Part shown: piece after piece, positions 7,151 to 12,826 of the stretch
Layout of the letters: every line of letters begins with the position of its first letter
How positions within the stretch are numbered: position 1 is the stretch's first letter
From: Russula earlei
Lineage: Eukaryota; Basidiomycota; Agaricomycetes; Russulales; Russulaceae
DNA length: 12,826 bases
Assembly: GCA_025769875.1 (NCBI GenBank)
Contig: JAGFNK010001218.1
Location: 1-12,826, forward strand
Reading direction: 5' to 3'
Program-made: the position numbers and the translations under genes
Notes under the pieces: model-generated
Database searches by the model: none
The model's input: only the letters and a program-made list of their open reading frames with translations
Told to the model about the DNA's origin: nothing

Positions 7151-8452
7151 TGGTTTTACACGTCTAGGATTTCGACGTCTCTGCCGTCCTGCCTGGGTCT
7201 CAATCTCACCACATCACCCGCCTTCGCTATTGCCGCCACCTCAGTCTTGCCCACCTCCGTCGCTGCTCCGTCCGCCCCAGTGGCCCCAGCCTCAGCCTCA
7301 GCCTCAGTATCTGCCGTCGTACCAGTTCCATTCACTGCCAACCCCGTCTTCGTCTCATTAGCCGCCACACCCTCATCTGCCATAGCACCAGCATTGCCAG
7401 CTGTTGCCTCTACGTCTCCCGTCTCCAGCTCAGTCTCGTCTGCCACCACAGTAGCCTCAGTCATGCCAGCCACTGACTTCGCATCAGCCTCTGTCTTAGC
7501 CTCGCCCGCACTCGTCACTTCAGCCCAGTCCGCCATATTGCCAGTATTGCCAGCTGCTGCCATCTCTGCCATGCCCTCAGCCCCAGTCGTCTCAGTCTTA
7601 GCCACCACCACCATGCCCTCAGCCTCATCCGTCACCTCGTCCGCCGCCGTTCTGGGCCTAGTCCCAGCCACCGCTCTGTCTCCACCATCTGCTGTCACCC
7701 CTGCATCGCCCACTGCCGTCTCCCTTCCCGTTGCCGTGCCCTCCATTATCGCCTCCGCTCCATCCGTCTTTGTTGCCGCACCAGTTCTGTCCATCACTGC
7801 CTCCTTGGTCTCACCCTCAGTCTTCATCTCAGCGCCCGCCGCATCAGTCTCAGTTTCACGCGACCCAGCACCGCCGCACCGTCACAACCTCTCGCCACCA
7901 GCACCACCCCAGAAGACCAAGAAGGCCTTGGCCACAAACTTAGCCACGACGCGCCACAAAAGGAGCAGCAGCAGCCACCACACCGCTGCCACAGGAGAGG
8001 CAGCCACCGATGCCAACAGCACAGCACACCCCACCTCCCACATCGCCTCCCCATCTGTTCATGCGCTCTTGCCCATGTCTGCTGCCAATGGAGATGACCC
8101 CGCCACCACCACCGCAAGACGACAAATGCCACCCTCATGCAAGCCGCCCCACATATCCTCCTTCTCAAGTCCTCGCCACCTACGCCTCTGTCTACGAACT
8201 CATGCTCGCCACCTACACCTCCGCTCCTTGTCCATGCCCGCTGCTGCTGCCTGCAATGGAGACGACCATGCCGCTGCCGCCACAAGACAACACCACTGCC
8301 ATGCAGCTGCCATCTCATCACCGCCGTCCTCGTCTCCATCGCCTCCATCTCCCATCGCCTTCGCCTCTTCCGTCGTCGCCATCGCCAATCGCCAATCACC
8401 GCCCCCACATCTTCCACAAGCAGCCACAACCGCCACCTCAATTCAGATGTGA
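7151..8452 (+). CDS. Low-complexity Ala/Ser/Pro/Val/Thr-rich open frame, uncertain gene
   Basis: The frame is open from 7151 to 8452; the first in-frame ATG is at 7463 and earlier starts would be non-ATG. The first two thirds are almost only A, S, P, V, T with small hydrophobics, built from degenerate GCC/GTC/TCA/CCA triplets; the last third is richer in His, Arg, Asn and Pro. There is no signal peptide, domain or zinc knuckle that I recognise. The opposite strand is open over 7156-7827 (rich in Ala, Glu, Thr, Gly, Asp), so the openness may simply reflect triplet periodicity. CpG is common here, unlike the flanking repeats. It could be a captured or expanded minisatellite-like coding fragment; function unknown. 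Confidence 0.3.
   Translation, partial: WFYTSRISTSLPSCLGLNLTTSPAFAIAATSVLPTSVAAPSAPVAPASASASVSAVVPVPFTANPVFVSLAATPSSAIAPALPAVASTSPVSSSVSSATTVASVMPATDFASASVLASPALVTSAQSAILPVLPAAAISAMPSAPVVSVLATTTMPSASSVTSSAAVLGLVPATALSPPSAVTPASPTAVSLPVAVPSIIASAPSVFVAAPVLSITASLVSPSVFISAPAASVSVSRDPAPPHRHNLSPPAPPQKTKKALATNLATTRHKRSSSSHHTAATGEAATDANSTAHPTSHIASPSVHALLPMSAANGDDPATTTARRQMPPSCKPPHISSFSSPRHLRLCLRTHARHLHLRSLSMPAAAACNGDDHAAAATRQHHCHAAAISSPPSSSPSPPSPIAFASSVVAIANRQSPPPHLPQAATTATSIQM
8065..8303 (+). repeat. Two imperfect repeat units about 158 bp apart
   Basis: CTCTTGCCCATGTCTGCTGCC...AATGGAGATGACC (from about 8065) recurs as CTCCTTGTCCATGCCCGCTG...AATGGAGACGACC (from about 8223). Both are followed by a CCGCCACCACCGCAAGACGACA-like stretch. 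In the open frame both give an NGDD peptide, so the copies are in phase. Confidence 0.65.
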
Positions 8453-8517
8453 AAGGCTCAAAACACTCGCATTCAGATGCTTGACCGAGGATGGTCAAAG
8501 TTTCAAGCCCCCAGGAG

Positions 8518-9190
8518 TGTAAGGTAGCCATATGGCTGGCCACGGAATCATGTGTGGAAACGCAATACGACGTGATGCCTCCTCCTATCCTTTGCCACCT
8601 CCCTCTCATTCCAGGCCGTCCACCGACCGCACACCACAAGCCACACCGCATGCGACATCAAGACCTTGATCACATCGCCCAGGCCATTCGCCACCGACCA
8701 CATGTGCATGCCACACCCCGCCTCATGCAATGCACTTGCGTCTCAAGCCTTTCACGACCGCCTTGACTGTCTCAACCAGTCTCAATTCTCTTTCATGCCT
8801 TTCATCTCTAGTACCTCTCTCCTGTATATAAAAACACCCTAGCTACTCTTTAGTAGGAAGAGTTCAGAATAGGACCCCTCTTTGCAACCCACTCCTCTCT
8901 GTTGATACCCACCCTTGGATCAAGTCGTATGAACTCGGCGTGCCCCAGGTTGGCTCCCTACACTCCCTATCCCTTCATCATATTGCTCTTGCCCATTGTC
9001 GACTCCCCTTCATCCTGCTCTCACCCCTCCATCATTGTCTATGGACCATTGTCCTCGCCCCACCATGCGCCTATGCACGGACCCTGATGATGTGTCCTCC
9101 AACATCCAAACTGAGGGCTCGCTGCCCCCCTTGCCCCTCATCCGAACCGTGCCATCCCGCGCTCATGGACCCTTAGTTGGAGGAGTAGCA
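8518..9190 (+). promoter_or_regulatory. TATA-bearing C/T-rich segment, possible LTR or promoter remnant
   Basis: It begins TGTAAGGTAGCC and has a strong TATATAAAAA at 8825-8834, followed by pyrimidine-rich sequence. AGGAG occurs at 8513-8517 and again at 9181-9185, but the segment between does not end in CA, so a complete solo LTR is not demonstrated. No reliable gene: the short frames here are proline/cysteine-rich read-throughs. Confidence 0.35.
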
Positions 9191-9832
9191 TCCCTGTAGT
9201 TTGTAGTATTTAATGCCCAATAGCTACTGTCTCAAACAGAGGTGGACTTTTGCCTCCTAGTCCCACAGCAATTTCCAAAGGATGACATGCTGATATGGCA
9301 TGTACAAGTGTCACTGAGCACATTGAGGTGTAAATAAATTCATTTAAAATATTCTGAAGGCTATGAGTGAGAGGTCAGGTCAGTCTGATGTCAAGTCCTG
9401 GTGGTGCTGGATGCACATTGTCATCTGAGCCCAGTGGGTGTTGCTGAATGCAGCCTGGCTGAAATGTGAAATGGGAAATGTTGTAGAAATGAATTGAGTA
9501 ACATGGGCCAGAAAAGTGAAATCACAGTAGAAATTATGGCTGAGAAAGAGCAGATAGGGAAACGAAACACGAAACACAAAGTTTTGAAGGATTTGCGTCT
9601 GAAATGAATCACCTATGGTATGGCCACCACGTTCGGCCTTCCAGTGACCTTCCCAAATTGGTCATATTGCCGACTCAGCAGCAATCAGATGCCTCTAACT
9701 CATCAAGCAATCACTGCCAGTGTAAGAACTTTTGTTTGAGGCAACACTGGACATAGTTCTTACTGCCCAAATCAACTACACAGGCATTAATACTCTAGAA
9801 AGTTCAGAAAGTCCCCTGTGGCCAACTAGTCA
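9191..9832. other. Right non-coding part of the TIR element
   Basis: There is no gene I can support; minus-strand frames at 9380-9612 are short and unlike any family. AATAAATTC occurs near 9333. Two interleaved inverted repeats lie at 9717-9762 (CCAGTGT with ACACTGG, TAAGAACT with AGTTCTTA). Confidence 0.5.
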
Positions 9833-9862
9833 GGGTGGCCAACTACCTGACCCCCTATAGTA

Positions 9863-10359
9863 GATGGATGAGTAAGAAGTTGGGGTATGCTTACTGAGCA
9901 TGCTCAGTCATGCTCAGTAAGCTGCTGAGCAAGAGGGCTTCTAATGATGAGTAAGAGCCCCTACTGTCCACATGTTCACTGCTTTAGTACACGTGCAAAG
10001 CACCTGATTCATTTGCTGTTAGTCAGTTTAGGGCCGGTCATTTGGGGACTTGTAGTTTGGTTCCAGGAATAGAGTTGTCTATAAGGCCCTTTATATAGTT
10101 CTATTAGGGTCCTTAGAGTCGACCCTAATACTTCTATTAAGGTCCTTAGTATTGCTTTATAGTTCGTTCAATAGTTATTAGAGTTAGTCTAATAACACAT
10201 TGTAGGGTCCTTGGTATTGTGTTAGCCCCTATTGTAGGGCACTTAGAGTCGTCCTAAAGGGTCCTTAGGGAGGCTATAATACTGTCCTTTATTGCTAAAA
10301 GGGTTGCCATTAAGTGGGGCTTGCTGTATGTTGATTGTGCCGAGAATCGCTCATGTGAC
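9863..10359 (-). mobile_element. LTR copy B, second part (U3 side, minus sense)
   Basis: Colinear with 4367-4839 of copy A, sharing CTTACTGAGCATGCTCAG, TTTAGGGCCGGTCATTTG, TCCTTAGAGTCGACCCTAAT and AAGGGTTGCCATTAAGTGGG. Small insertions make it about 24 bp longer. It is cut at 10359 by another LTR; about 134 bp of the copy A counterpart (4840-4973) should lie to the right of the window. Confidence 0.85.
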
Positions 10360-10729
10360 TGTCAAGACACACACTGCTGATCACTAAGGACTCAGGAGCA
10401 GGTGGGCAAGGGTTGGAACAGATGGTACGCGGCGTAGGCGGCGTTGAACAGGAGGACGAGCCAAATGACTAGAAGATACCAGATGGGGACTGGTACGTGT
10501 TGCAGGAGGCAGAGGCGAAGAGCAGAGGCCAGTGCAGCAAAGGGGCTTTAAACAAGGTGGTCGTTGAAGAGTACCTTGAAGATGAGGGAGGACTTTAGAC
10601 TGAGTGGTCGCAGGGGAGTACCCAGGAAGATGAGAGTATCACAAATGGACAGTCTGACGACTGCCATGCTTCATTGGGGCTTATATACAGTGTACAGGGT
10701 CGATTACAAAGAACTGGAACTATTCTAGA
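10360..10729 (-). mobile_element. LTR C, truncated (R-U5 side, minus sense)
   Basis: It starts TGTCAAGACACACACTGC and matches the reverse complement of 11189-11558 over 370 bp, both pieces having the same length. It shares with copies A and B the block around ACAAATGGACAGTCTGA and the cTTATATA core, so it is a sister subfamily. A 5-bp duplication GTGAC (10355-10359) is predicted. It stops at TCTAGA (10724-10729), where the plus-sense element is inserted; its U3 should continue beyond that element. Confidence 0.8.
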
Positions 10730-10993
10730 TGTTACGAACCAAGGCCAGGCCCTGACCGTAGATGGTCCTATTTCACTCAAGAGAGACCTCTCTCATTTTG
10801 CATTACCAACTCCCTTCCGTTTTCTGGGCTATCCCCCCTGCAGTGCAAGATATCGCTATTGCAAAGGCACTATAACACGACCAGGCACCTGTTTCCTAAT
10901 CGGGCAATCATTGCGTGGCAGCCACATGGCCACCCAGCCACCAAGGACCCGAAACAGCAGCACAAACTCTTAGAAACTGTTGCATAAATCATC

Positions 10994-11094
10994 TGACATC
11001 ATCCAGGCTCCAATGACATCATAGCTGACTGAGCGACTCCACAGTGACCTCATAGGCTCACTAAGCACTCCACAGTGACATCATAATGATGTCA
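10994..11094 (+). promoter_or_regulatory. Array of TGACATCA-type sites in U3
   Basis: TGACATCA occurs at 10994-11001, 11014-11021 and 11076-11083, TGACCTCA at 11045-11052, and the inverted TGATGTCA at 11087-11094. Two copies sit in a repeated CTCCACAGTGAC context. The octamer is one base from the CRE/ATF site TGACGTCA, so bZIP binding is a reasonable guess only. Confidence 0.45.
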
Positions 11095-11230
11095 TCGCTC
11101 CACAATGATCAGTAATGCGCTCAGTAAGCCTGAAACTTGACACAAGCAAGTTTATGCCTCTGTAGTCCTATTGGATGGTACCAAAGAGTCTAGAATAGTC
11201 CCAGGTCTTTGTAATCGACCCTGTACACTG

Positions 11231-11238
11231 TATATAAG
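11231..11238 (+). promoter_or_regulatory. TATA box of the retrotransposon LTR
   Basis: TATATAAG; the same octamer is on the sense strand of LTR copies A, B and C. Transcription is expected about 30 nt downstream, at the AGACTGTCCA segment (11263-11272). Confidence 0.7.
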
Positions 11239-11560
11239 CCCCAATGAAGCATGGCAGTCGTCAGACTGTCCATTTGTGATACTCTCATCTTCCTGGGTAC
11301 TCCCCCACGACTGCTCAGTTTAAAGACTCCTCTCGCCCCCAAGGTACTCTTCTACGACCGCCTTGTTTAAAGCCCCCTCGTTGCACTGGCTTCTAACCTT
11401 CGCCTCTGCCTCCAGTCACACGTACCAGTCCCCATCTGGTATATCTTAGTCATTTGGCTCATCCTCTTGTTCAACGCCGCCTACGCCGCGTACCATCTGT
11501 TCCGACCCTTGCCCACCTGCTCCTGAGTCCACACGGATCAGCAGTACGTGTCTTGACATC

Positions 11561-11570
11561 TGGACAGTCT
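11561..11570 (+). other. Primer-binding site, complementary to the element's own RNA start
   Basis: TGGACAGTCT begins two bases after the LTR end. It is the exact reverse complement of AGACTGTCCA at 11263-11272, which lies 32 nt downstream of the first T of the TATA box. Self-primed Tf1/sushi elements use precisely this arrangement. I recall no tRNA 3' end that matches. The extent of pairing is 10 nt. Confidence 0.65.
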
Positions 11571-11589
11571 CTCATCATCCCTGTATTGA

Positions 11590-12528
11590 CCAGCCAACGC
11601 CCAAGTGTCCACTCCTAACTCCCCCACTTTGGTTAACACTGCCTTGCGCCTCCCTTCTCCTCTGCAACCTACCCCACGCACCGCCCTTCGCATCCTCACT
11701 GAAGACGTCGACCCGGTCGACACATCCTCACCCCTCAGCATCTTGTACTCCCCAACAGCCCCACCATCGTCTCCCAGTATTCCCCAGCCTATTCCAGGTG
11801 ACTTTGTCCCTGTCGGCACTCCCCCTCCAGCGCAGAACGAGCAGACACAAGCGGACCGACCTCCCTTGCCTGAAGGCTTCCTTGACCATCCCCCTTGCAC
11901 AGCGTTTTGCTTCCATCCGCACCAGTACTTCATCCTCCCTACCACCAACTGTCACCAGGAGCAGTGGCATCCCCTCCACGACTTGAATCATCAAGACTAC
12001 CTCGGATGCATCCCTACCTCAGACCAACTTGCTCGTCGCGCGTTCACAGACACCTTCACCACAGCCTTTCGTGCACGCATCATCCACACTTTTGCGGTCG
12101 AACCCTCCAACGCTGCCCTTGCCACCCAGTACAATCTCACCCCCTTTGGCATCTGCTCCAATGTTGGGATATACGCCCCGGACGCTGACTTTCCCCTTGG
12201 ATGCATTGCATACATTTTTAACACTTCGTTATTTAGGAAACTACTTACCTTGCCTGCTATTTACCGCCCTGCTTACGAGGGCTCGTTTTGCTTATCTATC
12301 ATACATGACTTCTTGGATGGACGCCTTGCCTTTGCTTATGGTTACTTACACTTCGAGGAGAACAGTAACCGCGTATCCCTATGTCACTACTCGACTTATA
12401 CAGTCGACACCATACGATTCAACCCCCAGCTACTTTGTTTCTGCTTTACACCTCGTATTCCCCCTAACCCTCTCAAAATAATTGAGAGGTATCAGCTCGA
12501 AACAATAGATCTTGCGCACAGTTCTTAA
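11590..12528 (+). CDS. Unrecognised open frame in the gag position, without any Met codon
   Basis: The frame is open from 11590 (after TGA at 11587) to TAA at 12526-12528, about 312 codons, with no ATG anywhere in frame; a GTG at 11605 is one possible non-AUG start. Residues up to about 90 are Pro/Ser/Thr-rich (PSSPSIPQPIPGD, PPPAQNEQ). The rest looks like a folded domain with many aromatic, His and Cys residues (FCFHPHQYFILP, AFRARIIHTFAVEP, AYGYLHFEENSNR). No CCHC knuckle, protease or reverse-transcriptase motif is present. Position directly after LTR and primer site suggests a structural protein of the element. It might instead be the 3' exon of a spliced product or a copy that has lost its start. 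Confidence 0.5.
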   Translation, partial: PANAQVSTPNSPTLVNTALRLPSPLQPTPRTALRILTEDVDPVDTSSPLSILYSPTAPPSSPSIPQPIPGDFVPVGTPPPAQNEQTQADRPPLPEGFLDHPPCTAFCFHPHQYFILPTTNCHQEQWHPLHDLNHQDYLGCIPTSDQLARRAFTDTFTTAFRARIIHTFAVEPSNAALATQYNLTPFGICSNVGIYAPDADFPLGCIAYIFNTSLFRKLLTLPAIYRPAYEGSFCLSIIHDFLDGRLAFAYGYLHFEENSNRVSLCHYSTYTVDTIRFNPQLLCFCFTPRIPPNPLKIIERYQLETIDLAHSS

Positions 12529-12572
12529 AAAGTAAGAACCACCCTTGTAACGCTTCAATAAAGATCGAATAA

Positions 12573-12826
12573 AAAATCCTTTTTGCTTTAACTAAAGTGC
12601 CACGAGAATACGCCCTAGAAGAAGACGAAGAAGAAGACGCTATCACTCGACACGTCTTAAGCCTAAACCATTATCGAACCTGGACCTCTGTCGCGTTCCC
12701 TGTCACCACTTTAACCAACTTACACGATGTACCAGAAATTGAACCACCTCACGAGGACTTTCCCCACCTTATTGTTAAAGAGTTCCTTGGAGTCTTGCCT
12801 TTCGGACAACTCTTAAGCCACGACGA
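12573..12826 (+). CDS. Second retrotransposon open frame, partial, runs off the window
   Basis: It is open from the codon after TAA (12570-12572) to the last base, again without ATG. It includes the acidic run LEEDEEEDA, then RHVLSLNHYRTWTSVAFP and DFPHLIVKEFLGVLPFG. The frame differs from the preceding ORF, and 44 bp separate the two, with a GTAAGA donor-like site at 12531 just after the stop and TTTAACTAAAG before 12597. That could be a spliced junction, a reinitiation arrangement, or decay. No family recognised. Confidence 0.35.

Larger units (their letters stand above)
6783..9860. mobile_element. 3,078-bp terminal-inverted-repeat element in a TA target (Tc1/mariner-like, non-autonomous)
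   Basis: Copy A of the LTR shows the uninterrupted sequence (CAAGCACAATAGAG), so the borders in copy B are clear: TA at 6781-6782 and again at 9861-9862. The ends are CTGTATCAGGTCGGC and, reversed, CTATAGGGGGTCAGG; both lead into TAGTTGGCCACC, giving imperfect terminal repeats of about 28 bp. The right end has a second TAGTTGGCCAC about 15 bp further in, and TTGGCCACC recurs near 6987. A TA duplication with short TIRs fits Tc1/mariner or pogo. No DDE transposase is recognisable; the interior is a low-complexity open frame (7151-8452), a TATA-bearing segment (8518-9190) and non-coding sequence. Confidence 0.75.
10730..11558 (+). repeat. 5' LTR of the plus-sense retrotransposon (829 bp)
   Basis: The start TGTTACGAACCA resembles the sense start of solo LTR A (TGTCATGAACCA), the two differences being C/T transitions; the end is GTCTTGACA. 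The 3' 370 bp (11189-11558) is the inverted counterpart of 10360-10729. The U3 part carries a TGACATCA-type array (10994-11094). The TATA box is at 11231-11238 and the predicted start at about 11263. Confidence 0.8.
10730..12826 (+). mobile_element. LTR retrotransposon, 5' part (continues past the window)
   Basis: It consists of a 5' LTR (10730-11558), primer-binding site, an open frame in the gag position, and a second frame running off the end. It inserted in LTR C at CTAGA (10725-10729), the predicted duplication. The architecture with a self-complementary primer site resembles Tf1/sushi-type Ty3/gypsy elements, but no reverse transcriptase is in view, so the superfamily is inferred. CpG is well represented, which suggests a young copy. 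Confidence 0.75.

Noticed and set aside
7156..7827. 223-codon minus-strand frame rich in Ala, Glu, Thr and Gly
   Set aside because: It is the mirror of the degenerate triplet repeat on the plus strand; I cannot show which strand, if either, is coding, so only the longer frame is listed.
7824..8651. 275-codon minus-strand frame rich in Trp, Arg and Gly
   Set aside because: Composition is typical of the complement of a Pro/His-rich GC-rich sequence; no motif seen.
8518..9180. Complete solo LTR bounded by AGGAG duplications
   Set aside because: AGGAG is present on both sides and a TATA box lies inside, but the segment starts TGTAAGG and ends TTGG instead of CA, so terminal structure does not fit; kept only as a possible remnant.
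11605..12528. Calling the retrotransposon ORF a typical Ty3/gypsy or copia Gag
   Set aside because: No zinc knuckle or capsid motif was recognised; only its position suggests a Gag role.

Overview
The window looks like transposon-dense DNA of a filamentous fungus, most likely an agaricomycete-type basidiomycete. The signs are 51-63 bp introns with GTGAGT/GTAAG donors and a CTAAC branch point, a fungal-style Helitron, short solo LTRs, and almost no intact host gene. The taxon is inferred from style, not from a diagnostic gene. I see no tRNA, rRNA, CRISPR array or bacterial-style operon.

Layout. (1) About 203-582 is a decayed fragment of the proteasome ATPase gene Rpt6; 583-1389 has no recognisable gene. 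(2) 1390-6448 is the promoter, four exons and the front half of a Helitron Rep/helicase gene. It is broken by three in-frame TGA codons, one frameshift, a 552-bp MITE (2868-3419, TAA duplication) and a 940-bp solo LTR (4034-4973, CAACA duplication). Removing either insertion with one duplication copy rejoins the reading frame. (3) At 6449 a second copy of that LTR begins. It is split at a TA by a 3,078-bp terminal-inverted-repeat element (6783-9860) carrying a CpG-rich low-complexity segment, and resumes at 9863-10359. (4) A related minus-sense LTR fragment starts at 10360 and is cut at 10729 by a plus-sense LTR retrotransposon. That element has its 5' LTR at 10730-11558, a primer site at 11561, an unrecognised open frame to 12528 and a second frame running off the window. 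The Helitron helicase half, the rest of the split LTRs and the retrotransposon pol lie beyond 12826.

Order of events: Helitron first; then the MITE and the LTR copies; then the TA element into the second LTR; the CpG-rich retrotransposon at the right edge is probably youngest. Heavy CpG loss in the older layers, against retained CpG in the 7.15-8.45 kb segment and the right-hand element, fits this order.

The most interesting signal is in the right-hand retrotransposon. Ten bases just after its 5' LTR are the exact reverse complement of the ten bases at its predicted transcription start, the arrangement known from self-priming Tf1/sushi-type elements. In addition, the predicted RNA has no ATG for about 740 nt although a >300-codon open frame begins within that stretch.
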